Below the pieces are notes generated by a model. That model was not told where the DNA came from, did not search any database, and saw only the letters and a program-made list of their open reading frames with translations. Below are positions 24,316 to 36,474 of a stretch of DNA of 64,000 bases, piece by piece (position 1 is the stretch's first letter; each line of letters starts with the position of its first letter). This DNA is from Inia geoffrensis (taxonomy: Eukaryota > Chordata > Mammalia > Artiodactyla > Iniidae), in NCBI GenBank assembly GCA_036417435.1, contig CM070910.1:75252784-75316783 (forward strand), given 5' to 3'. The position numbers and the translations under genes are program-made.

Positions 24316-26340
24316 AATCACAGTTCAATGTGCCCGTCCAAACACATCGAGTTAGCCGCTCATTGGTTCTCCTTATTCCTGATCATCTTCTACCGAAATT
24401 GCAAAGTGTGCAAAACAAGAGGTCAAAGGCACTGACTCTCCAAGTAGGGAGAATGTTAAAATCGCCTCTGGAACGGCGAACTCGAGTCCCAGGGTTCGAA
24501 AATGGCGATGAGTTTTAGAAACTTTGCCTGATCACTTCGTGGACCATATTCCGGGTTTTCCACGCATATTTTAGCTGAAGGATAAATCCCTTAAATGTGG
24601 AGATTTGGGACCCGTGGAATGGGAACCATGCACCATTACCTCAAAGGGTCTGCATTCCCTCACCAATAGCATCAGCCCCAAGTGTCCAGCCTTATCTCTC
24701 CCACAGCTGTGGATGTAGAGGTGGTAAATCCAAGATTGCACACAAGCCCTGAAGGAATTATTTAAGAATGTCTCTCTATTTCACAGTCCTTGTGTTTTCT
24801 TTTTCAAATTTATTTTTATAAGGTGATTTAGCTTATGTACACTGCTGTGTGTATGCTGCTGTACACAAATGATTTTCTTATGGAGACCTATAAATGTATG
24901 GGTTTTAATTTTCTTCATAGTCAGGTATATTCTTCGGTTTTGAACACGGGTTGCTGAGTCCATGTGGTTGAGCGAGGAGGAGGTCTTGTCTAATATATAT
25001 TTGGCTTATGGAATGGTATATGTCCTAATATCAACCTCTGGTTTTATGCAGCCTCCCCGCTCTCCTTTCCCCTTAAGCAAGCATCAGTTTCTTTTGTAAA
25101 TGTGAGACTCTGTTGTGTTTTGTAATGCAGTTCACGCGTAGCCGTGTTTACGTTCCCGGTATTCGTGATACCTTATGATGTTTCTTTTTCTGTGTGACTT
25201 ATTTCACTTAGAATCATCGTAACTAAATCCACTCATTATGCTGCTACTGGTCTGTTGCCATTGATTTCATTGTTGAGTGATATTCCATTGTAGGGATGTA
25301 CCACAACTTTTATATCCATTTTTCTCTCTCTGGGCTATTGAAGTTGTACCATAGTCAAGGTTCCCGTAAAGAGTGCAGCCCCAAACTTTGGTGTGGCTGT
25401 GTCTTTTTCATTTAAATTTTCCGAATCTATGGCACCATAAGTGGAAGTGCCCTAGGCTCTCTAGCTTGGTTTTCCCTTTGTTCCAGGAAACACCATCCAC
25501 TTCTCCAGAGTGGTTGTTGGCAATTTACATGCCGCCCATCAGCATAACAAGGCTGCCGGTTCTCCATGGCCTGTCCTGCCTCTCTGGATTTTACACTTTT
25601 TTTCGGAGGGCCCTTTTGATCGGTGGGAAGTGAGAGTTGCTTGTAGTGCGGATTTCCATTGCAGGCTTGCTTGGTTGGCCAAAAAGGGCGTATGCGTTTT
25701 TTCCTGAATATATTCAGGAAAAAACGCATACGCCCTTTTTGGCCAAGTGCATCACTGTCGAACTGCTGCCTCTTTTCCTACGCTTTCAGAGCAATTCTTA
25801 TCTACTCCCCGATATCTGTTTTCTGCAATTCTGCGTCGCGTTCAAGTCCTCCTCACAGCCTTCCTTCAATAAATTTTTGGATGATAGGGGTCATTTGGAA
25901 CTCTGCAGGATTGTGAGTTACAGTGCCAGAAATCTCCTTTTCTCAACTCGCCTTCTTGTGAGCTGACCGCAAACCCGAAGAATTGCTTCAGGCCCTAATC
26001 TCGTTCCGGCATGGCACGCTGAGCCTTTGGTGAACTCTTCTTCCTGTAGGGAAATCACAGTTCAATGTGCCCGTCCAAACACATCGAGTTAGCCGCTCAT
26101 TGGTTCTCCTTATTCCTGATCATCTTCTACCGAAATTGCAAAGTGTGCAAAACAAGAGGTCAAAGGCACTGACTCTCCAAGTAGGGAGAATGTTAAAATC
26201 GCCTCTGGAACGGCGAACTCGAGTCCCAGGGTTCGAAAATGGCGATGAGTTTTAGAAACTTTGCCTGATCACTTCGTGGACCATATTCCGGGTTTTCCAC
26301 GCATATTTTAGCTGAAGGATAAATCCCTTAAATGTGGAGA
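22870..26340 (+). repeat. Nearly unchanged direct duplication of one monomer
   Basis: About 22,870-24,606 and 24,607-26,343 share every rare variant I checked (gattgcacac, aggtgattta, tattcttcgg, gggttgctgag, gtatatgtcc, actcgccttc). I noticed no difference between the two copies of the L1 part. Exact borders are uncertain by about 100 bp because flanking units are also similar. Confidence 0.7.
24316..26052 (+). repeat. Satellite monomer 15 (extra copy in block A)
   Basis: From about 24,720 it repeats the rare variants of monomer 14 in order: gattgcacac, aggtgattta, tattcttcgg, gggttgctgag, gtatatgtcc and actcgccttc. It also introduces gaaatcacagtt near 24,315 and ttaaaatcgcc near 24,457, which reappear one unit later. 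It has no counterpart in block B, which makes block A one unit longer. The palindrome at 25675-25746 is perfect. Confidence 0.95.
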
Positions 26341-27789
26341 TTTGGGACCCGTGGAATGGGAACCATGCACCATTACCTCAAAGGGTCTGCATTCCCTCAC
26401 CAATAGCATCAGCCCCAAGTGTCCAGCCTTATCTCTCCCACAGCTGTGGATGTAGAGGTGGTAAATCCAAGATTCCACACAAGCCCTGAAGGACTTATTT
26501 AAGAATTTCTCTCTATTTCACAGTCCTTGTGTTTTCTTTTTCAAATTTATTTTTATAAGGGGATTTAGCTTATGTACACTGCTGTGTGTATGCTGCTGTA
26601 CACAAATGATTTTCTTATGGAGACCTATAAATGTATGGGTTTTAATTTTCTTCATAGTCAGGTATATTCCTCGGTTTTGAACACGGGGTGCTGAGTCCAT
26701 GTGGTTGAGCGAGGAGGAGGTCTTGTCTAATATATATTTGGCTTATGGAATGGTATCTGTCCTAATGTCAACCTCTGGTTTAATGCAGCCTCCCCACTCT
26801 CCTTTCCCCTTAAGCAAGCATCAGTTTCTTTTGTAAATGTGAGACTCTGTTGTGTTTTGTAATGCAGTTCACACGTAGCCGTGTTTACGGTCCTGGTTTT
26901 CGTGATACCTTATGATGTTTCTTTTTCTGTGTGACTTATTTCACTTAGAATCATCGTAACTAAATCCACTCATTATGCTGCTACTGGTCTGTTGCCATTG
27001 ATTTCATTGTTGAGTGATATTCCATTGTAGGGATGTACCACAACTTTTATATCCATTTTTCTCTCTCTGGGCTATTGAAGTTGTACCATAGTCAAGGTTC
27101 CCGTAAAGAGAGCAGCCCCAAACTTTGGTGTGGCTGTGTCTTTTTCATTTAAATTTTCCGAATCTATGGCACCATAAGTGGAAGTGCCCTAGGCTCTCTA
27201 GCTTGGTTTTCTCTTTGTTCCAGGAAACACCATCCACTTCTCCAGAGTGGCTGTTGGCAATTTACATCCCGCCCATCAGCATAACAAGGCTGCCGGTTCT
27301 CCATGGCCTGTCCTGCCTCTCTGGATTTTTCACTTTTGTTCGGAGGGTCCTTTTGATCGGTGGGAAGTGAGAGTTGCTTGTAGTGCGGATTTCCATTGCA
27401 GGCTTGCTTGGTTGGCCAAAAAGGGCGTATGCGTTTTTTCCTGAATATATTCAGGAAAAAACGCATACGCCCTTTTTGGCCAAGTGCATCACTGTCGAAC
27501 TGCTGCCTCTTTTCCTACGCTTTCAGAGCAATTCTTATCTACCCCACGATATCTGTTTTCTGCAATTCTGTGTCGCGTTCAAGTCCTCCTCACAGCCTTC
27601 CTTCAATAAATTTTTGGATGATAGGGGTCATTTGGAACTCTGCAGGATTGTGAGTTACAGTGCCAGAAATCTCCATTTCTCAACTCGCTTTCTTGTGAGC
27701 TGACCGCAAACCCGAAGAATTGCTTCAGGCCCTAATCTCGTTCCGGCATGGCACGCTGAGCCTTTGGTGAACTCTTCTTCCTGTAGGGA
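26053..27789 (+). repeat. Satellite monomer 16 (block A)
   Basis: The 5' part repeats monomer 15 (cacagttcaatg, ttaaaatcgcc). Its second half pairs with monomer 25 at +15,629 bp through acggtcctggttttcg near 26,887, tttttcacttttgttcgg near 27,326 and ctgtgtcgcg near 27,567. The palindrome at 27412-27483 is perfect. Confidence 0.95.
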
Positions 27790-29526
27790 AATCAGAGTTC
27801 AATGTGCCCGTCCAAACACATCGAGTTAGCCACTCATTGGTTCTCCTTATTCCTGATCATCTTCTACCGAAATTGCAAAGTGTGCAAAACAAGAGGTCAA
27901 AGGCACTGACTCTCCAAGTGGGGAGAATGTTAATATCGCCTCTGGAACGGCGAACTCGAGTCCCAGGGTTCGAAAATGGCGATGAGTTTTAGAAACTTTG
28001 CCTGATCACTTCGTGGACCATATTCCGGGTTTTCCACGCATATTTTAGCTGAAGGATAAATCCCTTAAACGTGGAGATTTGGGACCTGTGGAATGGGAAC
28101 CATGAACCATTACCTCAAAGGGTCTGCATTCCCTCACCAATAGCATCAGCCCCAAGTGTCCAGCCTTATCTCTCCCACAGCTGTGGATGTAGAGGTGGTA
28201 AATCCAAGATTCCACACAAGCCCTGAAGGACTTATTTAAGAATTTCTCTCTATTTCACAGTCCTTGTGTTTTCTTTTTCAAATTTATTTTTATAAGGGGA
28301 TTTAGCTTATGTACACTGCTGTGTGTATGCTGCTGTACACAAATGATTTTCTTATGGAGACCTATAAATGTATGGGTTTTAATTTTCTTCATAGTCAGGT
28401 ATATTCCTCGGTTTTGAACACGGGGTGCTGAGTCCATGTGGTTGAGCGAGGAGGAGGTCTTGTCTAATATATATTTGGCTTATGGAATGGTATCTGTCCT
28501 AATGTCAACCTCTGGTTTAATGCAGCCTCCCCACTCTCCTTTCCCCTTAAGCAAGCATCAGTTTCTTTTGTAAATGTGAGACTCTGTTGTGTTTTGTAAT
28601 GCAGTTCACACGTAGCCGTGTTTACGGTCCTGGTTTTCGTGATACCTTATGATGTTTCTTTTTCTGTGTGACTTATTTCACTTAGAATCATCGTAACTAA
28701 ATCCACTCATTATGCTGCTACTGGTCTGTTGCCATTGATTTCATTGTTGAGTGATATTCCATTGTAGGGATGTACCACAACTTTTATATCCATTTTTCTC
28801 TCTCTGGGCTATTGAAGTTGTACCATAGTCAAGGTTCCCGTAAAGAGAGCAGCCCCAAACTTTGGTGTGGCTGTGTCTTTTTCATTTAAATTTTCCGAAT
28901 CTATGGCACCATAAGTGGAAGTGCCCTAGGCTCTCTAGCTTGGTTTTCTCTTTGTTCCAGGAAACACCATCCACTTCTCCAGAGTGGCTGTTGGCAATTT
29001 ACATCCCGCCCATCAGCATAACAAGGCTGCCGGTTCTCCATGGCCTGTCCTGCCTCTCTGGATTTTACACTTTTTTTCGGAGGGCCCTTTTGATCGGTGA
29101 GAAGTGAGAGTTGCTTGTAGTGCGGATTTCCATTGCAGGCTTGCTTGGTTGGCCAAAAAGTGCGTATGCGTTTTTTCCTGAATCTATTCAGGAAAAAACG
29201 CATACGCCCTTTTTGGCCAAGTGCATCACTGTGGAACTGCTGCCTCTTTTCCTACGCTTTCAGAGCAATTCTTATCTACCCCACGATATCTGTTTTCTGC
29301 AATTCTGCGTCGCGTTCAAGTCCTCCTCACAGCCTTCCTTCAATAAATTTTTGGATGATAGGGGTCATTTGGAACTCTGCAGGATTGTGAGTTACAGTGC
29401 CAGAAATCTCCTTTTCTCAACTCGCTTTCTTGTGAGTTGACCGCAAACCCGAAGAATTGCTTCAGGCCCTAATCTCGTTCCGGCATGGCACGCTGAGCCT
29501 TTGGTGAACTCTTCTTCCTGTAGGGA
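27790..29526 (+). repeat. Satellite monomer 17 (block A)
   Basis: It pairs with monomer 26 at +15,629 bp through ccatgaaccatt near 28,101 and aatgtcaacctctggtttaa near 28,501. The pairing breaks near 28,625, where this copy has acggtcctgg and monomer 26 has the common acgttcccgg. The palindrome at 29149-29220 has left-arm agtgcg and centre gaatctattc. Confidence 0.95.
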
Positions 29527-31263
29527 AATCAGAGTTCAATGTTCCCGTCCAAACACATCGACTTAGCCGCTCATTGGTTCTCCTTATTCCTGATCATCTT
29601 CTACCGAAATTGCAAAGTGTGCGAAACAAGAGGTCAAAGGCACTGACTCTCCAAGTGGGGAGAATGTTAATATCGCCTCTGGAACGGCGAAATTGAGTCC
29701 CAGGGGGCGAAAATGGCGATGAGTTTTAGAAACTTTGCCTGATAACTTGGTGGACCATATTCTGGGTTTTCCATGCATATTTTAGCTGAAGGATAAATCC
29801 CTTAAACGTGGAGATTTGGGACCCGTGGAATGGGAACCATGCACCATTACCTCAAAGGGTCTGCATTCCCTCACCAATAGCATCAGCCCCAAGTGTCCAG
29901 CCTTATCTCTCCCACGGCTGTGGATGTAGAGGTGGTAAATCCAAGATTCCACACAAGCCCTGAAGGACTTATTTAAGAATTTCTCTCTATTTCACAGTCC
30001 TTGTGTTTTCTTTTTCAAATTTATTTTTATAAGGGGATTTAGCTTATGTACACTGAAGTGTGTATGCTGCTGTACACAAATGATTTTCTTATGGAGACCT
30101 ATAAATGTATGCGTTTTAATTTTCTTCATAGTCAGGTATATTCCTCGGTTTTGAACACAGGGTGCTGAGTCCATGTGGTTGAGCGAGGAGGAGGTCTTGT
30201 CTAATATATATTTGGCTTATGGAATGGTATCTGTCCTAATATCAACCTCTGGTTTTATGCAGCCTCCCCACTCTCCTTTCCCTTTAAGCAAGCATCAGTT
30301 TCTTTTGTAAATGTGAGATTCTGTTGTGTTTTGTAATGCAGTTCACGCGTAGCCGTGTTTACATTCCCGGTATTCGTGATGTCTTATGATGTTTCTTTTA
30401 CTGTGTGACTTATTTCACTTAGAATCATCGTAACTAAATCCACTCATTATGCTGCTACTGGTCTGTTGCCATTGATTTCATTGTTGAGTGATATTCCATT
30501 GTAGGGATGTACCACAACTTTTATATCCATTTTTCTCTTTCTGGGCTATTGAAGTTGTACCATAGTCAAGGTTCCCATAAAGAGAGCAGCCTCAAACTTT
30601 GGTGTATCTGTGTCTTTTTCATTTAAAATTTCCGAATCTATGGCACCATAAGTGGAAGTGCCCTAGGCTCTCTAGCTTGGTTTTCTCTTTGTTCCAGGAA
30701 ACACCATCCACTTCTCCAGAGTGGCTGTTGGCTATTTACATCCCGCCCATCAGCATAACAAGGCTGCCAGTTCTCCATGGCCTGTCCAGCCTCTCTGGAT
30801 TTTACACTTTTTTTCGGAGGGCCCTTTTGATCGGTGGGAAGTGAGAGTTGCTTGTAGTGCGGATTTCCATTGCAGGCTTGCTTGGTTGGCCAAAAAGGGC
30901 GTATGCGTTTTTTCCTGAATATATTCAGGAAAAAACGCATACGCCCTTTTTGGCCAAGTGCATCACTGTCGAACTGCTGCCTCTTTTCCTACGCTTTCAG
31001 AGCAATTCTTATCTACTCCCCGATATCTGTTTTCTGCAATTCTGCGTCGCGTTCAAGTCCTCCTCACAGCCTTCCTTCAATAAATTTTTGGATGATAGGG
31101 GTCATTTGGAACTCTGCAGGATTGTGAGTTACAGTGCCAGAAATCTCCTTTTCTCAACTCGCCTTCTTGTGAGCTGACCGCAAACCCGAAGAATTGCTTC
31201 AGGCCCTAATCTCGTTCCGGCATGGCACGCTGAGCCTTTGGTGAACTCTTCTTCCTGTAGGGA
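29527..31263 (+). repeat. Satellite monomer 18 (end of block A)
   Basis: It pairs with monomer 27 (+15,628) through gaagtgtgtatg near 30,054, gtatgcgtttt near 30,107, gttggctatttac near 30,727 and gtccagcctc near 30,784. Pairing holds up to the palindrome (30886-30957, perfect). Immediately after it, this copy has tctactcccc and actcgccttc, as monomers 14 and 15 do, while monomer 27 has the ccccccg/acggtgcc version. The haplotype therefore switches at or beside the palindrome. Confidence 0.95.
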
Positions 31264-33000
31264 AATCAGAGTTCAATGTGCCCGTGCAAACACATCGAGT
31301 TAGCCGCTCATTGGTTCTCCTTATTCCTGATCATCTTCTACCGAAATTGCAAAGTGTGCAAAACAAGAGGTCAAAGGCACTGACTCTCCAAGTAGGGAGA
31401 ATGTTAATATCGCCTCTGGAACGGCGAACTCGAGTCCCAGGGTTCGAAAATGGCGATGAGTTTTAGAAACTTTGCCTGATCACTTCGTGGACCATATTCC
31501 GGGTTTTCCATGCATATTTTAGCTGAAGGATAAATCCCTTAAATGTGGAGATTTGGGACCCGTGGAATGGGAACCATGCACCATTACCTCAAAGGGTCTG
31601 CATTCCCTCACCAATAGCATCAGCCCCAAGTGTCCAGCCTTATCTCTCCCACAGCTGTGGATGTAGAGGTGGTAAATCCAAGATTCCACACAAGCCCTGA
31701 AGGACTTATTGAAGAATTTCTCTCTATTTCACAGTCCTTGTGTTTTCTTTTTCAAATTTATTTTTATAAGGGGATTTAGCTTATGTACACTGCTGTGTGT
31801 ATGCTGCTGTACACAAATGATTTTCTTATGGAGACCTATAAATGTATGGGTTTTAATTTTCTTCATAGTCAGGTATATTCCTCGGTTTTGAACACGGGGT
31901 GCTGAGTCCATGTGGTTGAGCGAGGAGGAGGTCTTCTCTAATATATATTTGGCTTATGGAATGGTATCTGTCCTAATATCAACCTCTGGTTTTATGCAGC
32001 CTCCCCGCTCTCCTTTCCCCTTAAGCAAGCATCAGTTTCTTTTGTAAATGTGAGACTCTGTTGTGTTTTGTAATGCAGTTCACGCGTAGCCGTGTTTACG
32101 TTCCCGGTATTCGTGATACCTTATGATGTTTCTTTTTCTGTGTGACTTATTTCACTTAGAATCATCGTAACTAAATCCACTCATTATGCTGCTACTGGTC
32201 TGTTGCCATTGATTTCATTGTTGAGTGATATTCCATTGTAGGGATGTACCACAACTTTTATATCCATTTTTCTCTCTCTGGGCTATTGAAGTTGTACCAT
32301 AGTCAAGGTTCCCGTAAAGAGTGCAGCCCCAAACTTTGGTGTGGCTGTGTCTTTTTCATTTAAATTTTCCGAATCTATGGCACCATAAGTGGAAGTGCCC
32401 TAGGCTCTCTAGCTTGGTTTTCCCTTTGTTCCAGGAAACACCATCCACTTCTCCAGAGTGGTTGTTGGCAATTTACATGCCGCCCATCAGCATAACAAGG
32501 CTGCCAGTTCTCCATGGCCTGTCCTGCCTCTCTGGATTTTACACTTTTTTTCGGAGGGCCCTTTTGATCGGTGGGAAGTGAGAGTTGCTTGTAGTGCGGA
32601 TTTCCATTGCAGGCTTGCTTGGTTGGCCAAAAAGGGCGTATGCGTTTTTTCCTGAATCTATTCAGGAAAAAACGCATACGCCCTTTTTGGCCAAGTGCAT
32701 CACTGTCGAACTGCTGCCTCTTTTCCTACGCTTTCAGAGCAATTCTTATCTACTCCCCGATATCTGTTTTCTGCAATTCTGCGTCGCGTTCAAGTCCTCC
32801 TCACAGCCTTCCTTCAATAAATTTTTGGATGATAGGGGTCATTTGGAACTCTGCAGGATTGTGAGTTACAGTGCCAGAAATCTCCTTTTCTCAACTCGCT
32901 TTCTTGTGAGCTGACCGCAAACCCGAAGAATTGCTTCAGGCCCTAATCTCGTTCCGGCATGGCACGCTGAGCCTTTGGTGAACTCTTCTTCCTGTAGGGA
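31264..33000 (+). repeat. Satellite monomer 19 (between blocks)
   Basis: This unit lies between the two higher-order blocks and has no partner in the following block. Its 5' part is of the monomer 15/25 type (gtgcaaaacaag, caagtaggg), with a private cccgtgcaaac near 31,282. The second half is of the monomer 8/14/24 type (ctctctctggg, catgccgcc). The palindrome at 32623-32694 has centre gaatctattc. Confidence 0.95.
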
Positions 33001-34737
33001 AATCATCGTTCAATGTGCCCGTCCAAACACATCGAGTTAGCCGCTCATTGGTTCTCCTTATTCCTGATCATCTTCTACCGAAATTGCAAAGTGTGCGAAA
33101 CAAGAGGTCAAAGGCACTGACTCTCCAAGTGGGGAGAATGTTAATATCGCCTCTGGAACGGCGAACTTGAGTCCCAGGGGGCGAAAATGGCGATGAGTTT
33201 TAGAAACTTTGCCTGATAACTTCGTGGACCATATTCTGGGTTTTCCATGCATATTTTAGCTGAAGGATAAATCCCTTAAACGTGGAGATTTGGGACCCGT
33301 GGAATGGGAACCATGCACCATTACCTCAAAGGGTCTGCATTCCATCACCAATAGCATTAGCCCCAAGTGTCCAGCCTTATCTCTCCCACGGCTGTGGACG
33401 TAGAGGTGGTAAATCCAAGATTCCAAACAAGCCCTGAAGGACTTATTTAAGAATTTCTCTCTATTTCACAGTCCTTGTGTTTTCTTTTTCAAATTTATTT
33501 TTATAAGGGGATTTAGCTTATGTACACTGCTGTGTGTATGCTGCTGTACACAAATGATTTTCTTATGGAGACCTATAAATGTATGGGTTTTAATTTTCTT
33601 CATAGTCAGGTATATTCCTCGGTTTTGAACACGGGGTGCTGAGTCCATGTGGTTGAGCGAGGAGGAGGTCTTCTCTAATATATATTTGGCTTATGGAATG
33701 GTATCTGTCCTAATATCAACCTCTGGTTTTATGCAGCCTCCCCACTCTCCTTTCCCCTTAAGCAAGCATCAGTTTCTTTTGTAAATGTGAGACTCTGTTG
33801 TGTTTTGTAATGCAGTTCACGCGTAGCCGTGTTTACGTTCCCGGTATTCGTGATACCTTATGATGTTTCTTTTTCTGTGTGACTTATTTCACTTAGAATC
33901 ATCGTAACTAAATCCACTCATTATGCTGCTACTGGTCTGTTGCCATTGATTTCATTGTTGAGTGATATTCCATTGTAGGGATGTACCACAAATTTTATAT
34001 CCATTTTTCTCTTTCTGGGCTATTGAAGTTGTACCATAGTCAAGGTTCCCGTAAAGAGAGCAGCCCCAAACTTTGGTGTATCTGTGTCTTTTTCATTTAA
34101 ATTTTCCGAATCTATGGCACCATAAGTGGAAGTGCCCTAGGCTCTCTAGCTTGGTTTTCTCTTTGTTCCAGGAAACACCATCCACTTCTCCAGAGTGGCT
34201 GTTGGCAATTTACATCCCGCCCATCAGCAGAACAAGGCTGCCGGTTCTCCATGGCCTGTCCTGCCTCTCTGGATTTTACACTTTTTTTCGGAGGGCCCTT
34301 TTGATCGGTGGGAAGTGAGAGTTGCTTGTAGTGCGGATTTCCATTGCAGGCTTGCTTGGTTGGCCAAAAAGGGCGTATGCGTTTTTTCCTGAATATATTC
34401 AGGAAAAAACGCATACGCCCTTTTTGGCCAAGTGCATCACTGTCGAACTGCTGCCTCTTTTCCTACGCTTTCAGAGCAATTCTTATCTACCCCCCGATAT
34501 CTGTTTTCTGCAATTCTGCGTCGCGTTCAAGTCCTCCTCACAGCCTTCCTTCAATAAATTTTTGGATGATAGGGGTCACTTGGAACTCTGCAGGATTGTG
34601 AGTTACGGTGCCAGAAAATTCCTTTTCTCAACTCGCTTTCTTGTGAGCTGACCGCAAACCCGAAGAATTGCTTCAGGCCCTAATCTCGTTCCGGCATGGC
34701 ACGCTGAGCCTTTGGTGAACTCTTCTTCCTGTAGGGA
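33001..34737 (+). repeat. Satellite monomer 20 (first of higher-order block B)
   Basis: It is the partner of monomer 10. It opens with a private aatcatcgtt and shares ttccatcacc, gacgtagagg, ttccaaacaag, ccacaaatttt and cagcagaac. The gccagaaaattcc variant near 34,611 is shared with the adjacent monomer 21 and not with monomer 10. The palindrome at 34360-34431 is perfect. Confidence 0.95.
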
Positions 34738-36474
34738 AATCAGAGTTCAATGTGCCCGTCCAAACACATCGACTTAGCCGCTCATTGGTTCTCCTTATTC
34801 CTGATCATCTTTTCCCTAAATTGCAAAGTGTGCGAAACAAGAGGTCAAAGGCACTGACTCTCCAACTGGGGAGAATGTTAATATCGCCTCTGGAACGGCG
34901 AACTCGAGTCCCAGGGTTCGAAAATGGCGATGAGTTTTAGAAACTTTGCCTGATCACTTCGTGGACCATATTCCGGGTTTTCCATGCATATTTTAGCTGA
35001 CGGATAAATCCCTTAAACGTGGAGATTTGGGACCCGTGGAATGGGAACCATGCACCATTACCTCAAAGGGTCTGCATTCCCTCACCAATAGCATCAGCCC
35101 CAAGTGTCCAGCCTTATCTCTCCCACAGCTGTGGATGTAGAGGTGGTAAATCCAAGATTCCACACAAGCCCTGAAGGACTTATTTAAGAATTTCTCTCTA
35201 TTTCACAGTCCTTGTGTTTTCTTTTTCAAATTTATTTTTATAAGGGGATTTAGCTTATGTACACTGCTGTGTGTATGCTGCTGTACACAAATGATTTTCT
35301 TATGGAGACCTATAAATGTATGGGTTTTAATTTTCTTCATAGTCAGGTATATTCCTCGGTTTTGAACACAGGGTGCTGAGTCCATGTGGTTGAGCGAGGA
35401 GGAGGTCTTGTCTAATATATATTTGGCTTATGGAATGGTATCTGTCCTAATATCAACCTCTGGTTTTATGCAGCCTCCCCACTCTCCTTTCCCCTTAAGC
35501 AAGCATCAGTTTCTTTTGTAAATGTGAGATTCTGTTGTGTTTTGTAATGCAGTTCACGCGTAGCCGTGTTTACATTCCCGGTATTCGTGATGTCTTATGA
35601 TGTTTCTTTTACTGTGTGACTTATTTCACTTAGAATCATCGTAACTAAATCCACTCATTATGCTGCTACTGGTCTGTTGCCATTGATTTCATTGTTGAGT
35701 GATATTCCATTGTAGGGATGTACCACAACTTTTATATCCATTTTTCTCTTTCTGGGCTATTGAAGTTGTACCATAGTCAAGGTTCCCGTAAAGAGAGCAG
35801 CCTCAAACTTTGGTGTATCTGTGTCTTTTTCATTTAAATTTTCCGAATCTATGGCACCATAAGTGGAAGTGCCCTAGGCTCTCTAGCTTGGTTTTCTCTT
35901 TGTTCCAGGAAACACCATCCACTTCTCCAGAGTGGCTGTTGGCAATTTACATCCCGCCCATCAGCATAACAAGGCTGCCAGTTCTCCATTGCCTGTCCTG
36001 CCTCTCTGGATTTTACACTTTTTTTCGGAGGGCCCTTTTGATCGGTGGGAAGTGAGAGTTGCTTGTAGTGCGGATTTCCATTGCAGGCTTGCTTGGTTGG
36101 CCAAAAAGGGCGTATGCGTTTTTTCCTGAATCTATTCAGGAAAAAACGCAAACGCCCTTTTTGGCCAAGTGAATCACTGTCGAACTGCTGCCTCTTTTCC
36201 TACGCTTTCAGAGCAATTCTTATCTACCCCCCGATATCTGTTTTCTGCAATTCTGCGTCGCGTTCAAGTCCTCCTCACAGCCTTCCTTCAATAAATTTTT
36301 GGATGATAGGGGTCACTTGGAACTCTGCAGGATTGTGAGTTACGGTGCCAGAAAATTCCTTTTCTCCACTCGCTTTCTTGTGAGCTGACCGCAAACCCGA
36401 AGAATTGCTTCAGGCCCTAATCTCGTTCCGGCATGGCACGCTGAGCCTTTGGTGAACTCTTCTTCCTGTAGGGA
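34738..36474 (+). repeat. Satellite monomer 21 (block B)
   Basis: The second half pairs with monomer 11 (gatgtcttatg and ttttactgtgtg near 35,590-35,618). The 5' part instead resembles monomers 12 and 22 (cttttccctaaattg, ctgacggataa). The palindrome at 36097-36168 has centre gaatctattc and a right-arm change (cgcaaacgccc), followed by a private gtgaatcac. Confidence 0.95.

Larger units (their letters stand above)
15635..30900 (+). repeat. Higher-order repeat block A (monomers 10-18)
   Basis: Rare variants in these nine units recur in the same order in block B. The offset is 17,366 bp for monomers 10, 12, 13 and 14, and about 15,629 bp for monomers 16-18. The change in offset equals one monomer and is explained by the extra unit 15 here. 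Pairing is lost after the palindrome of monomer 18. Confidence 0.75.
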
